Source: Woeseiaceae bacterium (GTDB lineage: Bacteria > Pseudomonadota > Gammaproteobacteria > Steroidobacterales > Woeseiaceae). From it: 64,000 nt of DNA. The position numbers were made by a program, and so were the translations under genes. The notes below the pieces were generated by a model. That model was not told the DNA's origin and ran no database searches. It was given only the letters and a program-made list of their open reading frames with translations. Positions 1-8,786 of the stretch are shown here, one piece after another. The DNA is taken from NCBI GenBank assembly GCA_021773095.1, contig JAJFKR010000020.1:186001-250000 (forward strand). The letters run 5' to 3'. How positions within the stretch are numbered: the stretch's first letter is position 1; each line of letters starts with the position of its first letter.

Positions 1-1
1 C

Positions 2-1267
2 ATGATGAGAGAGCGAGAAGGCGACATTTTCGAAGCGCTGCATTCCGACCTCGGCAAGTCCGCACAAGAGTCATTTACGACGGAGACGTCGTACGTGAGT
101 GGCGATGCGGCCTACAGCCGCAAGAACCTCAATCGCTGGACCCGCAGGAAACGTGTGTCGACACCTGTCGTCGGGCAGCCTGGTCGTAGCTGGATCCAGC
201 CCGAGCCACTCGGAGTCGTACTGGTTATCGGCCCCTGGAACTATCCGCTGCAGCTAGCGCTCGCGGGAATGTCGGCGGCGATAGCGGCCGGCAATTGTGT
301 CGTAGTCAAACCGTCAGAACTTGCACCAGCCACTTCAGCGCTGCTTGCAAAGCTGGTCGCGGAATACCTGGACCCCGATTGCATCTCGGTTGTCGAAGGC
401 GATGTCCCTGCAACAACCGCCCTGCTCGAACTACCGTTCGATCATATCCTCTACACGGGCGGCGGCAAGGTTGCTCGAATCATAATGGCCGCCGCCGCAA
501 AACATCTCACGCCGGTGACTTTGGAATTGGGGGGCAAATCCCCGTGTGTTGTCCTGCCCGATGCAAATCTCGAAGCAACCGCAAGAAGAATTGTGTGGGG
601 GAAATTTACGAATGCCGGACAGACCTGCATCGCTCCCGACTACATTCTTACTGACGCCGACACAGAAGCATTGCTGATTCCGCTACTTGAGAAAAACATC
701 CGGGAAATGTTTGGTGAGGACCCTCAACGGTCGGACTCCTATGGTCGCATAGTCAATGATCGACACTTCGAACGTGTCAACGCGTTGATCGAATCGGGTC
801 ATACAGCGATCGGTGGGCAAGTCGAGGCGGCGGATAAATACATTGCCCCGACGGTATTGACAGATGTCAAACGCGACAGTGCCGTAATGAATGAGGAAAT
901 CTTCGGCCCCGTCCTGCCGATCGTTCGCGCCGAAAATCTGGAAGATGCTATCGCATTAATTCGCGGCGGTGACAAACCGCTTGCTGCTTATGTTTTTACA
1001 AACAACAAACGCGCCGAAAGAAAATTTCTTGATCAAGTCAGTTGTGGCAACGCCTGTGTTAATGACGTCATGATGTTCATGGCCGTCCACGAGCTACCGT
1101 TTGGTGGTGTCGGGCCGAGTGGCATGGGTGCCTACAGCGGGCTTAGAGGTTTCGAGACCTTCAGCCACATGAAAGCCGTCATGAAGCGTGGCTGGTGGCC
1201 GGATCTGGCTGTACGATATGCGCCGCACACCGACAAGAAACTCAAGTTCTTGCGAAAAGTACGATAA
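2..1267 (+). CDS. Aldehyde dehydrogenase family protein, 5' end outside window
   Basis: NAD(P)-dependent oxidation of an aldehyde to a carboxylate; the overall sequence looks like the ALDH3-type (fatty/aromatic aldehyde) branch. Visible landmarks, numbered from the first Met in the window: GPWNY with the oxyanion Asn near 80, VVKPSE with the cofactor Lys near 103, ELGGKS with the general-base Glu near 175 and NAGQTC with the catalytic Cys near 209. The reading frame begins at the very edge and the usual 30-40 N-terminal residues are missing, so this is the 3' part of a longer gene rather than a genuine start at base 2. A hydrophobic/basic C-terminal tail resembles membrane-associated fatty aldehyde dehydrogenases. 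The exported amidohydrolase follows 22 bases later. Family certain, substrate unknown. Confidence 0.93.
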   Translation: MMREREGDIFEALHSDLGKSAQESFTTETSYVSGDAAYSRKNLNRWTRRKRVSTPVVGQPGRSWIQPEPLGVVLVIGPWNYPLQLALAGMSAAIAAGNCVVVKPSELAPATSALLAKLVAEYLDPDCISVVEGDVPATTALLELPFDHILYTGGGKVARIIMAAAAKHLTPVTLELGGKSPCVVLPDANLEATARRIVWGKFTNAGQTCIAPDYILTDADTEALLIPLLEKNIREMFGEDPQRSDSYGRIVNDRHFERVNALIESGHTAIGGQVEAADKYIAPTVLTDVKRDSAVMNEEIFGPVLPIVRAENLEDAIALIRGGDKPLAAYVFTNNKRAERKFLDQVSCGNACVNDVMMFMAVHELPFGGVGPSGMGAYSGLRGFETFSHMKAVMKRGWWPDLAVRYAPHTDKKLKFLRKVR

Positions 1268-1289
1268 CGATAATCAGGGGATATCTCTC

Positions 1290-2579
1290 ATGACACGAGG
1301 TTGCCGAATAACAGCGACACTGCTACTGCTTGGCCTCAGCATTCCCACTTCAGCTGATACCACGCTGATACATGCAGGTGAATTACTCGCGATACCGGGT
1401 GAGTCGCCTTCCTCCCGACAAACAATTGTCGTCGAGGATCACCATATCGTCGAGATCGTCAAAGGCTTCGCCAGCGCCGCTGACTACGACGGCGAGGTCA
1501 CCGTGATCGACCTCAGTGACAAGTTCGTACTGCCCGGGTTGATGGATATGCACGTACATCTGCAGTTCGAACTTGGGCCGAAAAACGACAGCGAAACGTT
1601 GAAGATGTCGGATCAGTTAATGCAAATGCGCAGCATCCATTTTGCGATGAATACACTGGAGGCCGGGTTTACGACGGTTCGTGATGTCGGTTCATCATCG
1701 CAGGAAATGTACGCGATGCGCGATGCCATTGAGAATGGCTGGATTGACGGGCCACGTATCATCGCCGCCGGTGGCGTCGGAATTACCGGCGGTCACGCTG
1801 ACGTCAGCGGTGTCAGTCCGGATCTGATGGAAATTCTTACGTCTCCGAATGTTTGCGATGGCCCGTACGATTGTCGCCGCGCGGCTCGCAACGTCATAAA
1901 ATATGGAGCAGACCTGATCAAGATTACGTCCACCGGAGGCGTCATGACCGATCGCGCCACCGGTACCGGTCAGCAAATGGAGATGGACGAACTGAAAGAA
2001 GTGGTGCTTGCCGCCGCACGTATGGGACGCAAGGTCGCATCACACGCTCATCATGAGGACGGCATCGTCGCCGCCCTTGAGGCAGGCGTTGCCAGCATCG
2101 AACACGGCTCGTATACGGGTCCTCGCGCGATCAAGTTGTTTAAGGAAACCGGTGCTTACCTTGTGCCTACGTTGTTGGCTGGCAAGACCGTTGCAACGTT
2201 AGCTGTTGAGGCTGATTTCATGAGCGATGCGGTGAAAGAAAAAGCGATCCGCGTCGGCAATGATATGGCGGGCTCTTTCGAGAAAGCTCACAAAGCGGGT
2301 GTCAATATCGCCTATGGCACCGATAGTGGAATATCGAAGCACGGTACCAACGCGGAAGAGGCTGTACTCATGGTCGAGGCCGGCATGTCAGAAATAGATG
2401 TCATCGTATCAGCAACAATAAACGCGGCAGACCTTGTCGACATGAGCGAATCCATCGGCACGCTCGAATCCGGCAAGTTCGCCGACATCATTGCTGTCGA
2501 TGCATCGCCGCTTGAAAACATCGATGCATTGCTCGATGTCGATTTCGTAATGAAAGGCGGCAAGATCTATAAGAACTAA
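1290..2579 (+). CDS. Exported metal-dependent amidohydrolase
   Basis: Amidohydrolase-superfamily protein of the imidazolonepropionase/Xaa-Pro dipeptidase-like group, 429 residues. I chose the ATG at 1290 because AGGGG lies 9 bases upstream and because the protein then begins with a typical signal peptide (basic start, LLLLGL core, cleavage near residue 22), so it should act in the periplasm. Metal-site landmarks are MHVH at about 87-90, a Lys in LIKITSTGG near 211 (candidate carboxylated lysine), SHAHHED near 250 and GTDSG near 343. An open reading frame extends 34 codons further upstream into the aldehyde dehydrogenase but has no signal peptide there. Its stop is immediately followed by the stop of the convergent acyl-CoA dehydrogenase. 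Substrate (peptide, amide or lactone) cannot be read from sequence. Confidence 0.9.
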   Translation: MTRGCRITATLLLLGLSIPTSADTTLIHAGELLAIPGESPSSRQTIVVEDHHIVEIVKGFASAADYDGEVTVIDLSDKFVLPGLMDMHVHLQFELGPKNDSETLKMSDQLMQMRSIHFAMNTLEAGFTTVRDVGSSSQEMYAMRDAIENGWIDGPRIIAAGGVGITGGHADVSGVSPDLMEILTSPNVCDGPYDCRRAARNVIKYGADLIKITSTGGVMTDRATGTGQQMEMDELKEVVLAAARMGRKVASHAHHEDGIVAALEAGVASIEHGSYTGPRAIKLFKETGAYLVPTLLAGKTVATLAVEADFMSDAVKEKAIRVGNDMAGSFEKAHKAGVNIAYGTDSGISKHGTNAEEAVLMVEAGMSEIDVIVSATINAADLVDMSESIGTLESGKFADIIAVDASPLENIDALLDVDFVMKGGKIYKN

Positions 2580-4355
2580 TCAGAATTGCTCTTCGGCAAG
2601 TGCCATGACCGAACTGGTGCCCGCAGTTGCTGCGTCATGTAGTGCCTGCGCCCTCGGCATGATGTGCTCGGCGTAAAAGCGCACAGTCACTAGTTTTGAC
2701 TCCGCAAATGCCGCATCGGATGATGATGCCCCTTTCGTAATAGCCAACGCCGCGCGTGCCATTTGCCAGCCACCGACAACAATGCCGGTCAGCATCAGCA
2801 TATTGACCGAGGCCGCGCCTGCTGTATTCGGATCCGCAGGACCCTGCTCGAGCAACCATTTCGTTGCCGATTGCAAATGCTTCGTGCCGCCAGCAAGCGC
2901 CACTCGAATGTCAGCCATGCGCTCATCTCCGGCCAGCTCCGCGTCTAGGGCGGTCATTTCAGCGATCAGCTCACCGATAGCCTTGCCGTCGTCAGCCATT
3001 ACCTTGCGACCGACAAAATCCAGAGCCTGAATACCGGTTGTGCCTTCGTAGATCGGCAGGATACGCGCATCACGCATGTACTGGGCCGCACCGGTTTCTT
3101 CGACGAAACCCATGCCACCCTGAATCTGAACACCCAGTGACGTCAGCTCCTGAGCCGTTTCCGTCAGCCAGGCTTTGATCACCGGTGTCAAAAGAGCAAC
3201 CCGGCTGTCCGCCTCTGAACGCTCCGACTCATCGTCGGCATGATAGGCCAGATCCTGAGCGCCGGCGGTGTAATACACGGCGGCTCGCATAGCTTCAATC
3301 TGCGACTTCATAAGCAGCAGCATGCGACGCACATCGGGGTGATGAATGATGGTCGCGCTGCCTTTGACACCCGGCGCACTACCCTGCTTTCTATCCAACG
3401 CATAGGCCAGAGCAAGCTGGTATGCGCGCTCGCATACAGCCACACCCTGCAGGCCAACACCAATGCGAGCGTGATTCATCATCGTGAACATGCCCGCAAG
3501 GCCCTTGTTTTCTTCACCAATAAGGTATCCGACCGCACCCGTGTTATCGCCAAAGGCCATCACACAGGTGGGGCTCGCATGAATACCCAGTTTGTGTTCT
3601 ATGCCGGGCACATAAACATCGTTGCGCTCGCCGATGCTACCGTCGTCATTCAGCAGGAACTTGGGAACAAGAAAAAGTGAAATACCACGCACGCCTTGCG
3701 GTGCGTCCGGCAAACGCGCGAGGACCAAATGAATGATATTTTCACTGAAGTCCTGGTCGCCCCAGGTAATGAATATCTTCGACCCGGTAATACGATAGTG
3801 ATCGCCCTCCGGAACCGCTTTGGTCGCTACAACCGCCAGGTCGGACCCGGCCTGCGCTTCGGTCAGGTTCATTGTGCCGGTCCAGACACCGCTGGCCATC
3901 TTCGGTAGGTAGGTGTTACGAATTTCGTCAGATGCGTGTGCTTCGATGGCACTTATCGCCCCACTGGTCAGCATCGGGCATAGCGTGAAGGACAAACAGG
4001 CCGCATGCCACGATTCAGCAGCGGCGGCGCTGGCGATTAGCGGCATGCCCATGCCGTCGTATTGCGGCGAAACATCCAGACTCTGCCAGCCATTCTCAAC
4101 AAATTGCCCGTAAGCCTCCGCGAAACCCGGTGCGGTGACGACGCCATTATCAACATGCTTGCAGCCAACCTGATCGCCCGGAATATTGATCGGGCTCAAA
4201 ACTTCGACGGCGAACTTGCCCGCCTCTTCCACTACCTGATCGACAACATCGGTATCGAAGTCGGCAAATCTTTTCTGCTGCAGAACGCGCTCCAGTCCGG
4301 AAAGCTCGTGGATATTGAAAAGCATGTCTTTAAGCGGCTGTGTATAGGTAGTCAT
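2580..4355 (-). CDS. Acyl-CoA dehydrogenase (large, ~590-residue type)
   Basis: FAD-dependent alpha,beta-dehydrogenation of an acyl-CoA thioester. At 591 residues it is longer than classic 380-residue acyl-CoA dehydrogenases and matches the group that includes DmdC-like 3-methylmercaptopropionyl-CoA dehydrogenases and FadE-like proteins with an extra C-terminal segment. Landmarks are the N-terminal helical domain, the mid-domain MNLTEAQAGSDL motif that contacts FAD, and IYEGTTGIQALD near residue 440. It shares no spacer with the convergent amidohydrolase. The 107-base gap upstream is shared with the divergent SDR gene and must hold both promoters. Chain-length preference is unknown, and a role in DMSP metabolism would be only a guess. 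Confidence 0.92.
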   Translation of the reverse strand: MTTYTQPLKDMLFNIHELSGLERVLQQKRFADFDTDVVDQVVEEAGKFAVEVLSPINIPGDQVGCKHVDNGVVTAPGFAEAYGQFVENGWQSLDVSPQYDGMGMPLIASAAAAESWHAACLSFTLCPMLTSGAISAIEAHASDEIRNTYLPKMASGVWTGTMNLTEAQAGSDLAVVATKAVPEGDHYRITGSKIFITWGDQDFSENIIHLVLARLPDAPQGVRGISLFLVPKFLLNDDGSIGERNDVYVPGIEHKLGIHASPTCVMAFGDNTGAVGYLIGEENKGLAGMFTMMNHARIGVGLQGVAVCERAYQLALAYALDRKQGSAPGVKGSATIIHHPDVRRMLLLMKSQIEAMRAAVYYTAGAQDLAYHADDESERSEADSRVALLTPVIKAWLTETAQELTSLGVQIQGGMGFVEETGAAQYMRDARILPIYEGTTGIQALDFVGRKVMADDGKAIGELIAEMTALDAELAGDERMADIRVALAGGTKHLQSATKWLLEQGPADPNTAGAASVNMLMLTGIVVGGWQMARAALAITKGASSSDAAFAESKLVTVRFYAEHIMPRAQALHDAATAGTSSVMALAEEQF

Positions 4356-4507
4356 CAGGGTCTCGTCGGAACATCCCAGTGTACAAATGAGATTGTACTG
4401 GCCCGTATGTTTGGCTGCGTACCCAAATTGAGGTACACCTGCTGCGGAGCGGGCGTTTTGTTATGATTCAGCTTCCAAAAATTAAGAACAACAAGCTGGA
4501 GCCAAGC

Positions 4508-5482
4508 ATGAGTACATTTCTTCGGTCGATCGTTGCCGTCTCTTTATTTCTGACATTCAGCACATTCGACCAGCCTGCGATGGCAGCCGAGCAAAAAGCT
4601 GTATTAGTGACAGGCGCGAGCACCGGCATCGGTCGTGAAATCGCGGAGACGCTCGCCAATGATGGCTACTTCGTCTACGCGGGTGCACGTAAGCAAAAAG
4701 ACCTGGATGCGTTGAATGCGATCGACAACATTCAGGCTGTCCGGCTGGACGTGACCGTGCAGGAAGAAATCGATGCAGCAGTTGAAACTGTTGCCAAAGG
4801 TGGCAGGGGCTTGCACGGCCTGATTAACAATGCTGGCATATTTGTTGGTGGACCCTTAATCGAGGTCGATGTCGATGAAATTCAGTGGCTGATGGACGTC
4901 AACGTCTACGGTGTTGTTCGCGTCACTCAAGCGTTCGCCCCAATGATCATCGAATCCAAAGGTCGTATCACGACGATAGGATCCATCGCTGGAATCTTGT
5001 CCGGCCAGTTCTCGGGTCCTTACAGCATGAGCAAGCACGCTATTGAGGCGTACACGGATTCGCTTGCTACGGAAATGGCCAAGTTCGATGTGCACGTCAG
5101 CGTCATTGAGCCCGGAAATTACGATTCCGCCATCGCCAATACAGCTCTGGCCAGGATGTCTGATGATGACTATTTCGACGAAGACTCCTACTACGCCGAA
5201 GAAATTCAAGCGTGGTTCAATCAGCCCTGGGATCGTGGTCAGTACAAAGGGCCTGAGGAGGTAGCCGAGGCTGCGGTCGATGCGATGTTTGGTGACTCAC
5301 CCGTCCGTCGCTACATGGTCGTCCCCAGCGAAGAGGAAGCAGGCTGGACAATCGGCAAAGCGATTGAAGAACTTGTGCAACTGAATGAGTGGCAGGCCTA
5401 TTCCTACACGCGCGCAGAGCTGATCGAAAAACTCGACGCTGCAATGTCTCCACCAGAACCCGCTGCGGATGAAGATGAGTAA
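4508..5482 (+). CDS. Short-chain dehydrogenase/reductase with signal peptide
   Basis: Classical SDR, 324 residues. The Rossmann glycine motif TGASTGIG sits near residue 38, NNAG near 113 and the catalytic Tyr-x3-Lys in YSMSKHAIE near 175. ATG 4508 is preferred over an ATG 15 codons upstream because CTGGAG lies just before it and the resulting N-terminus (MSTFLRSIVAVSLFL ending MAA) is a convincing signal peptide. That is odd, since NAD(P)H is cytosolic; the segment may instead be an uncleaved membrane anchor. The C-terminus has an acidic tail rich in Asp and Glu. It overlaps the cyclophilin gene by about 14 bases, so the two are probably translationally coupled. Substrate unknown. Confidence 0.88.
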   Translation: MSTFLRSIVAVSLFLTFSTFDQPAMAAEQKAVLVTGASTGIGREIAETLANDGYFVYAGARKQKDLDALNAIDNIQAVRLDVTVQEEIDAAVETVAKGGRGLHGLINNAGIFVGGPLIEVDVDEIQWLMDVNVYGVVRVTQAFAPMIIESKGRITTIGSIAGILSGQFSGPYSMSKHAIEAYTDSLATEMAKFDVHVSVIEPGNYDSAIANTALARMSDDDYFDEDSYYAEEIQAWFNQPWDRGQYKGPEEVAEAAVDAMFGDSPVRRYMVVPSEEEAGWTIGKAIEELVQLNEWQAYSYTRAELIEKLDAAMSPPEPAADEDE

Positions 5483-6380
5483 GTTGAGCGTGCTGCAAAC
5501 CGAGCGAACGATTTTCGCCCTGTTGCTCGTGTGCGTGACGGGCGCTGCCTGTTCCGATGACCTGACAACGGCCGGTGTGATGGCTTCGCTTGAAGCATCG
5601 GACTGGCGCGAGCCGGACCCGGCGAACCTGCTCTACATGCGACTGCCTCAAGGTGTCGTAGTTATGGAACTCGCGCCCGCGTTCGCGCCTGAAAACGTCG
5701 CGAATATTAAAACGCTGGTGAAAGAGCAGTATTTCGATGGTTTGGTGATCATCCGCTCACATGATAACTATGTGGTGCAGTGGGGCGATCCGGAAGAAGA
5801 CGAGGATAAGGCGCGCTCATTCGGCTCAGCTGCGGCGACATCTCCGCCGGAGTTTTTCCGATTGTCGGATGGTCTGGAAATAACCGTTATCGACAGTCGA
5901 GATGCCTATGCTGACATCGTAGGTTTCGCAGACGGTTTTCCTGTGGGCAGCAATCGCGATGAAGCCTGGCTAACTCACTGTTACGGCATGGTCGGTGTTG
6001 CTCGTGGCACAGAACCCAACAGTGGTAATGGCTCAAGTTTGTACGTCATCACGGGTCATGCACCGCGCCATCTGGATCGCAACATCACACTCGCGGGTCG
6101 CGTCCTGACCGGCATCGAACACCTCACTGTTTTGCCACGCGGTACTGGGACTCTTGGCTTTTATGAAACTGCCGAAGAGCGAACGCCTATCATTAGTATT
6201 CAATCCGGCGATAAGGTCGCTGATGAGGACCGCGTGAATATTGAGGTGCTGAGAACCGACACCAAGGTATTTTCTGACTACGTGAAGTCGCGCACGTTTC
6301 GTAATGAAGAATGGTTTGTCGAGCCGACCGGTCGAATAGAGGTCTGCAACATCATACCGCCCGTGCAATCTGTCGACTGA
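5469..6380 (+). CDS. Secreted cyclophilin-type peptidyl-prolyl isomerase
   Basis: A cyclophilin-fold protein, 303 residues, expected to catalyse proline cis-trans isomerisation of envelope proteins. After a hydrophobic leader (FALLLVCVTGAAC) the mature part contains a region starting near 55 that follows cyclophilin logic: PQGVVVMELAPAFAPENVANI, YFDGLVIIRSHDNYVVQWGDP, then GMVGVARG and GSSLYVITG. The usual cyclophilin catalytic Arg in F-H-R is matched by IIRSHD. The Cys after GAA could be a lipid-attachment site, but the residue at -3 is atypical, so ordinary cleavage is equally possible. Two in-frame ATGs (5469 and 5475) both overlap the end of the upstream SDR gene. The partner substrate is unknown. 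Confidence 0.85.
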   Translation: MKMSKLSVLQTERTIFALLLVCVTGAACSDDLTTAGVMASLEASDWREPDPANLLYMRLPQGVVVMELAPAFAPENVANIKTLVKEQYFDGLVIIRSHDNYVVQWGDPEEDEDKARSFGSAAATSPPEFFRLSDGLEITVIDSRDAYADIVGFADGFPVGSNRDEAWLTHCYGMVGVARGTEPNSGNGSSLYVITGHAPRHLDRNITLAGRVLTGIEHLTVLPRGTGTLGFYETAEERTPIISIQSGDKVADEDRVNIEVLRTDTKVFSDYVKSRTFRNEEWFVEPTGRIEVCNIIPPVQSVD

Positions 6381-6424
6381 GCGATGATGGCGCACGCGAA
6401 AGCCGAATACCGGCGAGCCGAGCA

Positions 6425-6463
6425 ACTGTGAAATTAACACTGTGAAATTTTTTCTGTAAAATT
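6425..6463 (+). repeat. Three 11-base direct repeats at 14-base period
   Basis: ACTGTGAAATT occurs at 6425-6435 and again at 6439-6449; a third, 9/11-matching copy occupies 6453-6463. The exact 14-base spacing puts the copies on successive but rotated faces of the helix. They lie about 70 bases before the next gene, so a repeated operator or a promoter-region duplication is plausible. No known regulator motif was recognised. Confidence 0.6.
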
Positions 6464-6532
6464 CTCTATACGTCTAACGTAGACTGAAGCCCTGTCGTAA
6501 TTATCTGGTTCTAATTACAAGGGGAAGCACAA

Positions 6533-6928
6533 ATGCCACAGCCGCTGAAGCAAGACTCGCTGGACGCCGTTACGCTGCTTGATGACCTGATCCCGCTGCG
6601 CGAAGCCAGCCATACCGACGTTGTCGAGTACTCCGTCGAAGTCCCGTTCTGTTATGCCGAATGCTACGCACTGCTGCAGGATGGCCGCAAGGTCGGCTTC
6701 ATGGAACCCAGAAAATTCATCGGCTGGTCAAGCCACAAACCCAGTCGCACCCTGCTGTTTCGAGTAAACGGAGCGCATCTGGAGCTTGACGTCGAAGATG
6801 AACTGGCAGGCCAGGCGCCCGGAAAAATCCACAACATCACTCTCGAAGCGATGGCACTGCGCTGCGCCGACACAATGAGAAAATTCATCGGTATCGATGG
6901 CGAGCTTGTACTGCTACCGACGACCTAA
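6533..6928 (+). CDS. Hypothetical protein, 131 residues
   Basis: I do not recognise this family. The protein is soluble, with no signal peptide or membrane segment; its composition is mixed alpha/beta, with a basic stretch in the middle (GFMEPRKFIGWSSHKPSRT) and an acidic stretch (LDVEDEL) after it. A good ribosome-binding site, AAGGGGA, lies 8 bases before the ATG, and a set of 14-base-spaced direct repeats lies upstream, so it is a real, separately expressed gene. It stands alone: the upstream cyclophilin ends 152 bases away and the downstream gene is convergent. No function is proposed. Confidence 0.72.
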   Translation: MPQPLKQDSLDAVTLLDDLIPLREASHTDVVEYSVEVPFCYAECYALLQDGRKVGFMEPRKFIGWSSHKPSRTLLFRVNGAHLELDVEDELAGQAPGKIHNITLEAMALRCADTMRKFIGIDGELVLLPTT

Positions 6929-6952
6929 GACGAAGGGCCTGTATCCCCAACG

Positions 6953-6974
6953 CTGATCCCGAGCCAGGGATCAG
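6953..6974. terminator. Perfect 8-bp hairpin between convergent genes
   Basis: CTGATCCC and GGGATCAG form a perfect stem around a 6-base loop in the 42-base gap between two convergent genes, running into the stop codon of the minus-strand oxidoreductase. There is no following T-run on either strand, so it would be a weak or factor-assisted terminator at best. Confidence 0.4.
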
Positions 6975-8674
6975 TGCATTGTGTACAACTTGACAAGATC
7001 TGCGCGCGAAACAATCCCTTCGACACGCCCGCTCTCACTGGTAATCACCAGCCGCTTGATTCGATTCTTGTTCATAAGCTCGAGTGCCTGTCGCAGCGTA
7101 CTTTCCGCTCCGATACAAATCGGATCTCTCGTCATGATGTCATCGACAATTGTCCCCATTTTCTTGCGCGCGCGTCGCTTGCGAATAATCGTATCGAAGA
7201 GCTCCTGAATCGCCGATCCTCCACGCACATCCAGGGACGCCAGAAAATCGGCCTCCGATAAAATACCAATCAATTTGTCATCCACATCGAGAACCGGCAG
7301 GCCGCTGACTCTTGCGTTCGTCATCAGCTTTGCTGCTTCGGTCAATGCAGAGCCCTGGCGAATCGTTTTCACATCCCGCTGCATGATGTCCGCCACTTTC
7401 ATTTGTTTCGCGATCCGAATCTGCGGCGCAGTCTCAAGGTCCTTACCAAGAAGATTCAAGTGCGATGGCAAGAGTGGAACGTTGGGCAGATGCCCCGGCA
7501 ACAACATATTCCAGTAAACCCACTTAAATGCGATCTTGCCCATGTGATTGATGTGGGTTTCTTCCATGAGCGAAAATGGACCAACGTATGGCAGTGGGAA
7601 ATTACCCTCAAGCGGTTCCATGTCATAGTTGAAATCTATGAGCAGCGCTTTTTGATGGCCAGACTCAATGAAGCAGTTGGCGTGCCCGTCAAAGCTTGGC
7701 AATGCCTGTTTACCATCGATCTCACGCAACACGTTTTCGACCACAGTTTCCGCCTGGAAGTGCGCAACCGAGCCAGCCTTCGATGTGCCGACGTTGGTAT
7801 TGTCTCCCAGGAAAAAGATGCTGTCCGCTTTACGACTCTTTAATGTTCGCGGGTCTGTATGACCGTAGCCCGAACCATCGCCGAGGCCGGAGTCGTCCAG
7901 CAATTCCGGGCCAAGATTCGGTGGAATCGCACACAACAGATCGTAGTCCAGCGACTGTCCTTCAAAAGAATGAATGACATTGCTGTCGCTATCGACCCGT
8001 GACAGCGTAAACGTCGGAACGACGTTGATTCGCTTGTCAACAGCAATCTTCGACAGAATCCTGTTTGCGTTGGGCTTGGTAAACGCGCCGCTATAGGGCG
8101 TTACCAGGGTAATGTCGATTTGATCCCGAATGCCCTTCTGCTGAAAATAGTAGTCTGCAAGAAACGCAAACTCCAGTGGGGCAACCGGGCATTTGATCGG
8201 CATCTCAGCAATATCGATAACGAGGCGACCCTCGCGCATTTCATGGAGGGCTTTTTGCAATTGCATAGCGCCGGGCATATCGTAAAACGTGTGCACTCCT
8301 TTGCCCATGGACTCCTGCATTCCCTCGATTTCTTCGGGCGCGATACGACAACCCAGTGTGGAAATCAGCCAATCGTAGCGATACGATCCAGAGTCAGTTT
8401 CGACCGTTTTGGTCACCGCGTCGATCAGCTTGATATCGGCGGACACAAATCGCACATTCCTGGATAACGGCGACTCGATGCCTTTGCAAACGTCCTTTCC
8501 GGACTCGTAGCCGTAGAAGCGAAACGGAATGAACAATAATCCGGGCTGGTAGACGTGTGTGGTCGCGCGGTCGATAACCGTTATGCGCCATTCCTTTAGG
8601 TCCAGCTTGTTATTCAGCATATTGGATGCGACGGCACCACCCGTACCAGCACCCAGAACTAACAGTTCTTTCAT
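6971..8674 (-). CDS. Sulfide:quinone oxidoreductase-like flavoprotein fused to a CBS pair
   Basis: A 567-residue fusion. Residues 1 to about 415 are a flavin disulfide reductase of the sulfide:quinone oxidoreductase family: GAGTGG dinucleotide motif at 8-13, VYQPGLLFIPF near 41-51, MPIKCPVAPLE with Cys162, FLGDNTNVGTSKAGSVAHFQ near 288-307 and HANCF with Cys334. Cys162 and Cys334 correspond to the redox cysteine pair of true SQRs, so sulfide oxidation to sulfur with electrons to quinone is plausible. Residues about 426-480 and 510-563 form two CBS motifs (VSGLPVLDVDDKLIGILSEAD and its second copy), a module that binds adenine nucleotides and gates enzymes or transporters. An adenylate-sensing SQR is inferred, not shown. 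The LLPGHLP segment near 391-397 is typical of the membrane-surface C-terminal part of the family. Confidence 0.88.
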   Translation of the reverse strand: MKELLVLGAGTGGAVASNMLNNKLDLKEWRITVIDRATTHVYQPGLLFIPFRFYGYESGKDVCKGIESPLSRNVRFVSADIKLIDAVTKTVETDSGSYRYDWLISTLGCRIAPEEIEGMQESMGKGVHTFYDMPGAMQLQKALHEMREGRLVIDIAEMPIKCPVAPLEFAFLADYYFQQKGIRDQIDITLVTPYSGAFTKPNANRILSKIAVDKRINVVPTFTLSRVDSDSNVIHSFEGQSLDYDLLCAIPPNLGPELLDDSGLGDGSGYGHTDPRTLKSRKADSIFFLGDNTNVGTSKAGSVAHFQAETVVENVLREIDGKQALPSFDGHANCFIESGHQKALLIDFNYDMEPLEGNFPLPYVGPFSLMEETHINHMGKIAFKWVYWNMLLPGHLPNVPLLPSHLNLLGKDLETAPQIRIAKQMKVADIMQRDVKTIRQGSALTEAAKLMTNARVSGLPVLDVDDKLIGILSEADFLASLDVRGGSAIQELFDTIIRKRRARKKMGTIVDDIMTRDPICIGAESTLRQALELMNKNRIKRLVITSESGRVEGIVSRADLVKLYTMH

Positions 8675-8786
8675 GACGACTTCCCTACAACATCAAGGCA
8701 AATAAATGCTACTCCGGACTGCCATTACATCGATATACGTGATCTGGGAGGTCGCAACGTATTTGTACGTATGGGTCTATCAGGGG

